Assembly (NCBI GenBank): GCA_022572335.1
Contig: JACZWD010000107.1
Coordinates: forward strand, 1-9,017
DNA length: 9,017 nt
Reading direction: 5' to 3'
Source of the DNA: Pseudomonadota bacterium
Lineage (GTDB): Bacteria; Pseudomonadota; Alphaproteobacteria; Rhodospirillales; 2-02-FULL-58-16
The notes under the pieces are model-generated. The model had not been told where the DNA came from. It saw only the letters and a list, made by a program, of their open reading frames with translations, and made no database searches. Made by a program: the position numbers and the translations under genes. How positions within the stretch are numbered: the stretch's first letter is position 1; each line of letters opens with the position of its first letter. This document shows, in pieces, positions 1 to 6,742 of the stretch.

Positions 1-703
1 TCAATGTTCCCAGAAGGTATTGTTCATTGTAATACCGCGAAGTAAAAAGCTCGTCGTATTCATAGGGCAACATAATATCATGGATGTGAACAAAGACACC
101 CTTCGGAATTCTCGGCAGAATCGTCAAAAAGAAATGCGGCACGTCGGTTCCGTTGAAGGCAAGGTGGCTGCCGTCGAGAAAAACGATGTCGCCATCGGCG
201 AGGGTGTCGAACAGGCCCAGGTCCACGTCGACGACGTTTTCGGTGTATATGTCATCGGCGACCGACGAGATGTCCGTTTGCGGCCTGGGGTCGATGCAGA
301 TGATTTTGGTCTGTATGCGCGCATCCTGCGCCGCCCTGCGCAGCAGGTGGGTGCTGTATCCGCTGCCGATTTCGACGATTTTCGAGGGTTTATGGTGGCG
401 CACCACGGCGTAGGCGACACGGGCGTCGATGCCGGTGAAAAACTGACCCCCGGACCGGTCCCTTTCGGCGCCTTCCCGGGGCGGGCGGGCGCGGATACTG
501 TCGTCAAGCCTGTAATGTCTTATGATATCTATATTTTTCTTAATCTCCGGCAATCTCCGATCAAATATTTTCCTGACCTCGGTATAGACGTAATCCCCGT
601 CCCGCGGCTTGATCATGTCCGCCGGGCTGATGGTAATGACGATATAGGGGTACTTCCTGGTCAGGAATTTCCTGATGATTTTCAGCCGTGTACTCAGTTT
701 CAT
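1..703 (-). CDS. Class I SAM-dependent methyltransferase, 3' end cut by window edge
   Basis: Reading the minus strand from the ATG at 701-703 gives 234 residues with no stop before the window edge, so the C-terminus is missing. A Rossmann-type methyltransferase core is visible: SAM-binding motif I EIGSGYSTHLL at residues 111-121, an acidic strand end IDPR at 137-140, FLDGSH at 175-180, and a C-terminal block with PHFFLTILPRIPKG (189-202), VHIHDI (205-210) and NEQYLL (226-231). This resembles the small Methyltransf_24-like enzymes often found in polysaccharide and glycosyltransferase loci; the acceptor cannot be read from sequence. There is no signal peptide, so it is probably cytoplasmic. The start is supported by GGAGGA eight bases upstream. 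Ten of 22 arginine codons are AGA/AGG and several isoleucines are ATA, unlike a typical high-GC gene, and both ends are AT-rich, which hints at transfer. It is divergent from the Lpt operon. The methyltransferase fold is secure; a role in surface glycan modification is only inferred from context. Confidence 0.87.
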   Translation of the reverse strand, partial: MKLSTRLKIIRKFLTRKYPYIVITISPADMIKPRDGDYVYTEVRKIFDRRLPEIKKNIDIIRHYRLDDSIRARPPREGAERDRSGGQFFTGIDARVAYAVVRHHKPSKIVEIGSGYSTHLLRRAAQDARIQTKIICIDPRPQTDISSVADDIYTENVVDVDLGLFDTLADGDIVFLDGSHLAFNGTDVPHFFLTILPRIPKGVFVHIHDIMLPYEYDELFTSRYYNEQYLLGTL

Positions 704-710
704 CGGATGG

Positions 711-716
711 TCCTCC
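711..716 (-). promoter_or_regulatory. Ribosome binding site of the methyltransferase
   Basis: The minus strand reads GGAGGA here, near-perfect complementarity to the 3' end of 16S rRNA, and GGAGG ends eight bases before the ATG at 703-701. This fixes the start of the partial methyltransferase. The flanking CGGA (717-714) and TCCG (707-704) could pair over it as a short stem. Confidence 0.8.
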
Positions 717-720
717 GCCG

Positions 721-752
721 CCGCCGGCCCCGGGCGGCGGTCCGGTCCGCCG
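721..752 (-). other. Alternative GC hairpins in the methyltransferase leader
   Basis: CGGCGG at 735-740 can pair either with CCGCCG at 747-752 (loop of six) or with CCGCCG at 721-726 (loop of eight). The two six-pair stems exclude each other, and both lie directly upstream of the methyltransferase ribosome binding site, in what would be its mRNA leader. Such structure could affect translation or cause transcriptional pausing, but short GC-only stems also arise by chance in DNA of this composition. There is no T-run to make either one an intrinsic terminator. Confidence 0.35.
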
Positions 753-959
753 GGTAGGGCGCTGGGACCCTTATGATTACCGTTATGCCGGACAGAATGA
801 AAATGGTCGAGGGGCTCGTCCCCGGTGCCTCCGTGCGGGGATATCGGGAAACAAACCAACGCCGAAAATCCCCGAAGGGCCGATCTCTCTGTTATTCCTT
901 GATTATCGAGCGTTTTTCCCACACCCTGACGAAAAATTTGACCAGCCGGACCTCAGCCG

Positions 960-2072
960 ATGAACGCGTTCACCCGATACGTGCTGCGACAACTTTTGGT
1001 GGGGATGGTCCTCGTCACCGCGAGCCTGACCTGTATTATCTGGTTGTTGCAGTCGCTGCGGTTCGTTGAAATGATCGTCAACCGCGGCTTGACGGCGGGG
1101 GATTTCCTCTACCTGACCATATTGTTGCTGCCCAATTTCCTGACGGTCATCCTGCCCATTGCGCTGTTTACGGTCATCGTGTTCATCTACGCCAAGCTGG
1201 TCACCGACCGCGAACTGGTGGTCATGCGGGCGGCCGGCGTGAGTCAGCACGCCCTGGCCAAACCCGCTCTCTTCCTCGCCTTCGTCGTGGTTGCGGCGGG
1301 GTACGGGCTCAATCTCTATCTTATGCCGCTGTCTTCCCGGGCGTTCCACGAACTGCGGTGGGACATGCGCTACGACTATTCGCATGTCTTGCTCAAGGAG
1401 GGTGCGTTCAATACCCTTTCTGCGGGCATCACCGTGTATGTGCGGGCGCGGACGAAGGATGGGGAATTGCTCGGCATCCTGGTCCAGGACGACCGCGACG
1501 CCGAGAAACCGGTCACCCTGATGGCCGAGCGGGGGGCCATCGCCCAAACCGAGGACGGGACCCGGGTCATGATGTTCCGCGGCAACCGCCAGGAGGTGGA
1601 CAAGGATACGAAACAACTGTCCATTTTGTATTTCGACCAGTACATATTCGATTTCGGCGCGACCCGAAACGAAGGAATCATTCGCTACCGGAACGCCCGG
1701 GAAAGGACGCTCGATGAGTTGTTCAACCTGGACAGGGACAAGACCCTGAACCGTAAGGACTTCGGAAAGTTCACCGTCGAGGGCCACCGGCGCCTGGTTT
1801 CCCCGTTGCGTGCGCTGGCCTTTGCCTTGGTCGGCCTGGCGTGCCTGGTTTCGGGGGCGTTCGGCGGACGCCCCCTGACGCGACGCGTGATTCTCGCCGT
1901 GGGCATCGTCGTCGGCCTCCAGGCGGCGACCCTGGGCCTGGAGAACATGGTGGCGAGAAACCTTGAACTGATCCCGTTGATGTATGTGAACGCCATCTTG
2001 CCCGTGCTCGCCGGGTACGTGGTCATGGTGCTGCCGCCCAGGCGGCGCGCATCCCCGGCCGCGGCCACCTGA
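960..2072 (+). CDS. lptF: LPS export ABC transporter permease LptF
   Basis: LptF is one of the two inner-membrane subunits of LptB2FG, which uses ATP hydrolysed by LptB (not in this window) to extract lipopolysaccharide from the inner membrane and push it onto the LptC-LptA bridge. The 370 residues show the YjgP/YjgQ layout: membrane segments at about 11-33, 49-79 and 101-123, a periplasmic beta-jellyroll region at about 124-275, then segments at about 281-303, 308-328 and 337-359. The conserved cytoplasmic block DRELVVMRAAGVS (83-95), which meets the ATPase, is intact, as is HRRLVSPL just before the fourth segment. The ATG is the first possible start after an in-frame TGA at 939-941, although no strong ribosome binding site precedes it. 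Length is normal. It is the first gene of the six-gene operon. LptF rather than LptG is assigned from its position before the second permease and its sequence character. Confidence 0.95.
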   Translation: MNAFTRYVLRQLLVGMVLVTASLTCIIWLLQSLRFVEMIVNRGLTAGDFLYLTILLLPNFLTVILPIALFTVIVFIYAKLVTDRELVVMRAAGVSQHALAKPALFLAFVVVAAGYGLNLYLMPLSSRAFHELRWDMRYDYSHVLLKEGAFNTLSAGITVYVRARTKDGELLGILVQDDRDAEKPVTLMAERGAIAQTEDGTRVMMFRGNRQEVDKDTKQLSILYFDQYIFDFGATRNEGIIRYRNARERTLDELFNLDRDKTLNRKDFGKFTVEGHRRLVSPLRALAFALVGLACLVSGAFGGRPLTRRVILAVGIVVGLQAATLGLENMVARNLELIPLMYVNAILPVLAGYVVMVLPPRRRASPAAAT

Positions 2073-2079
2073 AACCTGC

Positions 2080-2085
2080 GGAGGG
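2080..2085 (+). promoter_or_regulatory. Ribosome binding site of lptG
   Basis: GGAGGG lies in the 22-base lptF-lptG gap, nine bases before a GTG codon at 2095. It supports the GTG as the lptG start. Confidence 0.8.
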
Positions 2086-2094
2086 CAAACGCCC

Positions 2095-3195
2095 GTGCGC
2101 CTTTCCCTCACACTTTCGGGATACATCGGCCGCCAATTTCTGGTCGGCTTCATGGTGCTGTTCGGGATCTTCATGCTGCTGATCCTGCTGTTCGACACCA
2201 TCGAGTTGTTGCGCCGATCGGTCGCGCGCCCCGAGGTCAGCTTCGCCATGGTGTTTGAGATGGCGTTGCTGAAGCTTCCCCACATGGGGCAACAGACCTT
2301 TCGCTTCGCCGTCCTGTTCGGCGGCATGGTGACGTTCTGGCGGCTGACGCGGAACCACGAGTTGATGGTCACCCGGGCCGCCGGCGTTTCCGCCTGGCAG
2401 TTCCTCCTGCCGGTGCTTGTCATCGCGTTTCTCTTGGGCGTGTTCAAGATTACCATGCTCAACCCCCTGGCCTCGGCCACCCTGGCGCGCTACGAGCGCC
2501 TGGAGGCGGTGCGTTTGAAAGGCCGGGTAAGCTTTCTGGCCCTGTCCGCGTCCGGCCTGTGGTTGCGCCAGGCCAACGAATCCGGCCAGGCCGTGGTGCA
2601 CGCCCGCCATGTCCTGCAACAGGGCGACGACGTGGAGCTGCGCGACGTCACCGTGTTCGTATACAAGGGAACCGACCAATTCGCCGAGCGCATTGACGCC
2701 GAGTATGCGCGCCTTGAGGACGGTTTCTGGTACATGCGCGACGTCTGGGTGTACAACCCGGAGAAACTGCCGCAATTCAAAAAGGAGTCCTGGCTGGAGA
2801 CCGACCTGACGCTCAGCAAGATCCAAGACAGCTTCGCGCCGCCGGAAACCATGTCTTTCTGGGATCTCCCGGATTTCATCAAGACCCTGGAAAAGGCGGG
2901 CTTTTCCGCCGTCAGGCATCGGCTGTACTGGTACACGCTGCTGGCCGATCCGGTGCTGTTGTGCGCCATGGTTCTCATCGCCGCCACCTTTACCTTGCGG
3001 CACGCGCGGCGCGGCGGGACCACCTTCATCATCGCCGGCGGCGTGCTCACCGGCTTCGTCCTCTACTTTTTTTCCGACGTGGTGTTCGCCCTCGGACTTT
3101 CGGATAGTATTCCTATTACCCTGGCGGCGTGGACGCCTTCGGTCGTCACCATGCTGCTGGGGCTTGCCATGTTGCTGCATCTCGAAGATGGTTAG
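2095..3195 (+). CDS. lptG: LPS export ABC transporter permease LptG
   Basis: LptG is the partner permease of LptF in the LptB2FG lipopolysaccharide extractor. The 366 residues repeat the same fold: membrane segments at about 15-37, 54-82 and 103-123, a periplasmic jellyroll region at about 124-277, then segments at about 282-300, 308-330 and 340-362. The ATPase-facing block NHELMVTRAAGVS (87-99) is present. MSFWDLPDFI (253-262), at the end of the periplasmic domain, is the kind of motif seen in LptG and helps tell it from LptF. The start is GTG with a good GGAGGG upstream, giving MRLSLTLSGYIGRQFL, a typical N-terminus. It follows lptF by 22 bases and precedes lptD by six, so the three Lpt genes should be made together. 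Nothing looks truncated or damaged. Confidence 0.95.
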   Translation: MRLSLTLSGYIGRQFLVGFMVLFGIFMLLILLFDTIELLRRSVARPEVSFAMVFEMALLKLPHMGQQTFRFAVLFGGMVTFWRLTRNHELMVTRAAGVSAWQFLLPVLVIAFLLGVFKITMLNPLASATLARYERLEAVRLKGRVSFLALSASGLWLRQANESGQAVVHARHVLQQGDDVELRDVTVFVYKGTDQFAERIDAEYARLEDGFWYMRDVWVYNPEKLPQFKKESWLETDLTLSKIQDSFAPPETMSFWDLPDFIKTLEKAGFSAVRHRLYWYTLLADPVLLCAMVLIAATFTLRHARRGGTTFIIAGGVLTGFVLYFFSDVVFALGLSDSIPITLAAWTPSVVTMLLGLAMLLHLEDG

Positions 3196-3201
3196 AACAT
3201 C

Positions 3202-5391
3202 ATGGGGAGGTTTCTGGCAGGCGTAGTAGGCGTGTGCTGGCTGCTGGCCGCTGGGGATCCGGGGGGAGCGGCTGAGGCCGCCGAGGGTCTGCGTGAAGAC
3301 GTTCCCATCCTGTTCTCCGCCGACGAGGTCGTCTATGACCGCGAACTGGGCGTCATCACGGCCAGCGGCCATGTGGAGGTATCCCAGGCCGACCGCGTAC
3401 TGATGGCCGATTCCATCACCTACAACGAGAAAACGGACGTGCTTACCGCGTCGGGCAACGTCTCGTTGCTGGAGATCGACGGCGAAGTGCTGTTCGCCCG
3501 GTACATGGAACTGTCGGGGGACTTCAAGGACGGCATCATCGAAGACCTGGGCCTCATTTTCACCGACGGCTCCCGCTTCGCGGCCAGCGGGGGCCGGCGG
3601 TCGGACGCCAGGATCGTAGAGTTGCGCAACGCCGTCTATTCCCCGTGCCGTCTGTGCATCGTCGACCCGACCCGCCCCCCGCTTTGGCAGATCAGGGCGG
3701 TCAAGGTGATCCACGACAAGAACGAACGGACCGTGGAGTACAGAGACGCCTGGCTGGAATTATGGGGGGTGCCGGTCGCCTACACGCCGTATCTTCTGCA
3801 CCCGGATCCGACCGTGAACCGGCTTACCGGCTTCCTCACGCCGAGCATCGGCAACTCGTCGGACCTGGGCGTCGTGGTGCGGGTGCCGTATTACATCGAC
3901 ATCGCCCCCGACAAAGGCCTGACGCTCAGCCCCATGCTGACCACCGAAGAGGGGCCCGTGCTGGCGGCCGAATACCGCCAGCGCCTGCAGGACGGCGAGC
4001 TGCAACTGGAGGCCAGCATCACCAAGGATTCGGAGGATGATGTGCGCGGCCACATCTTCGCCAGGGGGCGATTCGACCTCGATGAGACCTGGCGTTGGGG
4101 TTTCGACGTCAACCGCACCAAAGACGACACCTATCTGCGGCGCTACGGATTCGGGTTGGGCCCCGCCCTTTTCGGGTTCGACAACACGCTGACCACCCGC
4201 CTGTTCGCCGAGGGCTTCCGCCAACGCAACTATATGTCCGCCAACGCCCTCGCTTTCCAGGGGCTGCGCGCGGACGACGACCCCGGACTGGCCCCCCTGG
4301 TCTTTCCCTTGCTCGATTTCAACCATGTGGGGGAGGCGGATGGCTTCGGCCGACGGACCCGTCTCGACGTCAACCTGTTGGCGCTCACCCGCAACGAAGG
4401 GACGGATACGCGCCGCCTGTCGGTGAACGCCGGGTGGCAGGTGCACCGTGTGGGGCGGTGGGGCAGCGCGTATGCCCTATCGGCCTCGCTCAGGGGGGAT
4501 CTCTATCACGTGAACAGCGTAAGCCGGCCCGGCGGCCAGAGCGATTTCTCCGGCGTCACGGGGCGCTTCCGGCCGCAGGTGGCGCTCGACTGGCGTCACC
4601 CGTTCGTGCGCGACGGCGGCACGGTCTACCAGATCGTCGAACCCATCGCCTCGATCATCGCCGAGCCCTTCGGCGGCAACCCGGACGAAATCCCCAACGA
4701 GGACAGCGTGGACTTCGTGTTCGACGACACCAATCTTTTCAGCCCGAACCGGTTCACCGGTCTGGACCGGGTGGAGAGCGGCCCGCGTGTGAACTACGGG
4801 CTCAGGTGGGGCGTGTTCAGGCACAAGGGCGGCAACACCACCGTATTGGTGGGACAAAGCTTCCGCGTCCACGCGGACGATACCTTTGCCAAGGGGTCGG
4901 GCCTGGAGGAAAATTTCTCCGATATCGTGGGCAAGGTCCATATCTCTCCCGGCAAGAACCTGGACCTTCTCTATCGCACCCGCCTGAGCAAGGAAAACTT
5001 CGCCCCCCGGCGCCACGAGATTGGTCTGTCGGCGGGCCTGCCGGCGCTCCACGTCAACATCAACTACGTCTTTTTCGACCGCCAGGAAGGCAGCGAATTC
5101 ACCGGGCGCGAGGAAATCGCCATGGCGCTGGGGTCAAAGATCACCCGGTACTGGCGAAGCCGTGTCTTCGGCGTCCGCGACGTCACTGCCGGCGAGATAC
5201 GGACGCTTGGGCTCAACCTGACCTTCGAGAACGAGTGCTGTACGTTCTCGACCACCGCCACCCGCACGTTCTTCGAAGACCGCGACCTGGAACCGACGGA
5301 CGCCATTGTCTTCCGCGTCCTGTTCAAGACCCTCGGCGAACTGCAAACGGGCTTCACGCGGAGCCAAACTGGGATCGATAGGATCCAGTGA
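3202..5391 (+). CDS. lptD: LPS-assembly outer-membrane protein LptD
   Basis: LptD is the outer-membrane barrel which, plugged by the lipoprotein LptE, inserts lipopolysaccharide into the outer leaflet. The 729 residues start with a signal peptide (about 1-25, cleavage plausible near AEA). An LptA/OstA-like periplasmic domain follows at about 36-150, with repeats of the type ITASGHVEV and LTASGNVSL. The block RPPLWQIRAVKVIHDK (158-173) leads into the barrel. The barrel fills the rest, with alternating strand patterns and an aromatic-rich C-terminal part. Cysteines occur as CRLC (149 and 152) at the end of the N-terminal domain and as CC (679, 680) near the C-terminus, matching the known need for disulfides between the two domains. 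The ATG is six bases after lptG and has only a weak ribosome binding site, so coupling to lptG translation is plausible. SurA, encoded next, is a chaperone for this class of barrel. Confidence 0.96.
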   Translation: MGRFLAGVVGVCWLLAAGDPGGAAEAAEGLREDVPILFSADEVVYDRELGVITASGHVEVSQADRVLMADSITYNEKTDVLTASGNVSLLEIDGEVLFARYMELSGDFKDGIIEDLGLIFTDGSRFAASGGRRSDARIVELRNAVYSPCRLCIVDPTRPPLWQIRAVKVIHDKNERTVEYRDAWLELWGVPVAYTPYLLHPDPTVNRLTGFLTPSIGNSSDLGVVVRVPYYIDIAPDKGLTLSPMLTTEEGPVLAAEYRQRLQDGELQLEASITKDSEDDVRGHIFARGRFDLDETWRWGFDVNRTKDDTYLRRYGFGLGPALFGFDNTLTTRLFAEGFRQRNYMSANALAFQGLRADDDPGLAPLVFPLLDFNHVGEADGFGRRTRLDVNLLALTRNEGTDTRRLSVNAGWQVHRVGRWGSAYALSASLRGDLYHVNSVSRPGGQSDFSGVTGRFRPQVALDWRHPFVRDGGTVYQIVEPIASIIAEPFGGNPDEIPNEDSVDFVFDDTNLFSPNRFTGLDRVESGPRVNYGLRWGVFRHKGGNTTVLVGQSFRVHADDTFAKGSGLEENFSDIVGKVHISPGKNLDLLYRTRLSKENFAPRRHEIGLSAGLPALHVNINYVFFDRQEGSEFTGREEIAMALGSKITRYWRSRVFGVRDVTAGEIRTLGLNLTFENECCTFSTTATRTFFEDRDLEPTDAIVFRVLFKTLGELQTGFTRSQTGIDRIQ

Positions 5392-5414
5392 CGGCACCGA
5401 GCGCGATTTGCGCG

Positions 5415-5432
5415 GCGCCCCTTTCCGGGCGT
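5415..5432. other. Small hairpin in the lptD-surA gap
   Basis: GCGCCC (5415-5420) and GGGCGT (5427-5432) can form a stem of five Watson-Crick pairs plus one G-T pair with a six-base loop. It lies in the only sizeable gap of the operon (91 bases, 5392-5482). No T-run follows, so it is not a standard terminator; it could be an RNA processing or pausing site, or chance. No clear promoter was seen in the gap. Confidence 0.2.
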
Positions 5433-5482
5433 ATCATGAAGGCTCTGATCCGTCACCATCGGCGTCTGTGGCCGGCACGATT

Positions 5483-6742
5483 ATGAGGTTGGTGTTAGGG
5501 CGATCGCTACTGCTCGCGGCACTGCTCCTTTGCGGCGCCGCCGGGGCGCAGAATTCGCTGCGTATCGTGGCGGTGGTCAACGACGACATCATTTCCGCCT
5601 ATGACCTCAACGCGCGGCTGTCGCTGGCGTTGGCGTCCTCGAAGGTGAGCAACAAGGCCGAGGCCCGGCGCCGTCTGGCGCCGCAGGTGCTGCGCACTCT
5701 CATCGACGACAAGCTCAAGCTTCAAGAGGCGAGGCGACTGAGCATCCGGGCGTCGAAAAAAGACATCGACCGGGCCCTGGAGAGGATCGAGCGGCAGAAC
5801 GGCCTGCCCCGCGGTGGACTGGGGTCCTTCCTGGCCCAGAACGGCATCGACATGGTGGTGTTGATCGACCAGATCGAAGCCGAGATCGTGTGGGCCAAGG
5901 CGGTGAACCGCAGGCTGCGTATCCAGATACAGGTCGGCGAAGACGAGATCGACGAGATGCTCGCCCAAATAGAGGCCAACAAGGGAAAGCCCGAACACCG
6001 GGTGGTGGAAATTTTTCTCCCCGTAGACGAAGCGGCAGACGAACAGAAAACCCGCCTCGTCGCCGAACGCCTCGTGCAGCAACTGGAGGCGGGCGCCAGC
6101 TTTCGGACCCTGGCCTACAACTTCTCGCAAAGCGCTTCCGCCGCCGTGGGCGGTGACCTGGGATGGATCAAGCAAGGTCAACTGGCCACGGAAGTCGACG
6201 CCGCGCTGATCAAGATGCGGCCGAGGCAGGTGTCCAGGCCCATCAAGACGCAGGCCGGCTATTATATCCTTCTGCTGATCGACCGCCGCGCCGACCCGGG
6301 ATTGGACTCGGGCGAGGTGACCGTCGCCCTGCACCAGCTTTTCTTGCCCCTGCCGCCCAAGGCCGGCCAAGCCGTGGTCGACCGGCAGACGGAACTGGCC
6401 AAGACCCTGGCCCAACAGGCGCGCAGTTGCACGGATATGGAGCGGCTGGGCAAGAATACGGGCTCGCCGCTTTCAGGCAGCCTGGGAAAGATCAAGGTCA
6501 GCAAGCTGCCCCGCGCATTGAAGACGGTGGTCAAGGGCTTGCCCGACCGCACGGCCAGCCGGCCCATCCGCACGGACGACGGCATCATCGTCCTCATGAT
6601 TTGCGAACGTGAACAGGAAGGCTCGGACATTACCGCCCGGCAAAAAGTCGCAGGGATGCTGATGGATCAGCGCCTGAACATCGCGGCGCGCCGATATCTT
6701 CGCGACCTCAGGCGGGCGGCGTTCGTGGATGTGAGAAAGTGA
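5483..6742 (+). CDS. surA: Periplasmic chaperone / peptidyl-prolyl isomerase SurA
   Basis: SurA escorts unfolded outer-membrane proteins across the periplasm and carries parvulin-type prolyl isomerase domains. From the ATG at 5483 the protein is 419 residues. It has a signal peptide (RSLLLAALLLCGAAGA, about 7-22), an N-terminal chaperone domain (about 25-165, beginning SLRIVAVVNDDIISAYDL), a first parvulin domain (about 170-272, with VGGDLGWIKQGQL and a final GYYILLLIDRR strand), a divergent second parvulin-like domain (about 277-380), and a C-terminal helix (about 381-419). Two cysteines, C316 and C374, sit in the second domain. The open frame extends about 59 codons upstream, but this ATG places the signal peptide at the N-terminus; an in-frame GTG at 5468 is a less likely alternative. 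No strong ribosome binding site is seen. The lptD gene upstream encodes a likely client. Confidence 0.93.
   Translation: MRLVLGRSLLLAALLLCGAAGAQNSLRIVAVVNDDIISAYDLNARLSLALASSKVSNKAEARRRLAPQVLRTLIDDKLKLQEARRLSIRASKKDIDRALERIERQNGLPRGGLGSFLAQNGIDMVVLIDQIEAEIVWAKAVNRRLRIQIQVGEDEIDEMLAQIEANKGKPEHRVVEIFLPVDEAADEQKTRLVAERLVQQLEAGASFRTLAYNFSQSASAAVGGDLGWIKQGQLATEVDAALIKMRPRQVSRPIKTQAGYYILLLIDRRADPGLDSGEVTVALHQLFLPLPPKAGQAVVDRQTELAKTLAQQARSCTDMERLGKNTGSPLSGSLGKIKVSKLPRALKTVVKGLPDRTASRPIRTDDGIIVLMICEREQEGSDITARQKVAGMLMDQRLNIAARRYLRDLRRAAFVDVRK

Larger units (their letters stand above)
704..959. promoter_or_regulatory. Divergent intergenic region, methyltransferase / lptF
   Basis: These 256 bases separate two divergently read genes and must contain the start signals for both unless transcripts enter from outside. 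I see no convincing gene on either strand. The part near the methyltransferase is extremely GC-rich with CCG repeats, while about 840-945 is more AT-rich, including a T-run near 912 and an A-run near 932. I could not identify a -35/-10 pair with a good match and correct spacing on either strand, so no promoter is placed. No operator-like palindrome of useful length stands out. Confidence 0.45.

Noticed and set aside
20..757. Plus-strand 245-codon open frame over the methyltransferase
   Set aside because: The opposite strand encodes a recognisable SAM methyltransferase with a good ribosome binding site; the plus-strand translation has no recognisable domain.
814..826. GGGG-CTCGT-CCCC stem in the divergent intergenic region as a terminator or operator
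   Set aside because: Only four pairs, no T-run, and no gene ending nearby; expected by chance in GC-rich DNA.
903..2480. 525-codon minus-strand open frame across lptF and the start of lptG
   Set aside because: It is antisense to two clear membrane-protein genes, rich in H, R, Q and G as expected of a GC-rich shadow frame, and shows no domain.
2023..3714. 563-codon minus-strand open frame across lptG and the start of lptD
   Set aside because: Same reasoning: low-complexity charged composition typical of an antisense shadow, lying over well-recognised genes.
4095..5381. 428-codon plus-strand open frame inside lptD in another frame
   Set aside because: R-, P- and G-rich frame-shifted shadow of the LptD barrel; LptD itself is intact with its C-terminal cysteine pair.
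5306..5482. N-terminal extension of surA back into lptD
   Set aside because: The extra 59 residues would bury the signal peptide and overlap lptD; the ATG at 5483 gives a proper secreted protein.
5483..5560. SurA as a lipoprotein because of the cysteine in its signal peptide
   Set aside because: The residues before the cysteine are LLL, which do not form a lipobox (small residue needed just before Cys); AGA follows as a normal cleavage site.
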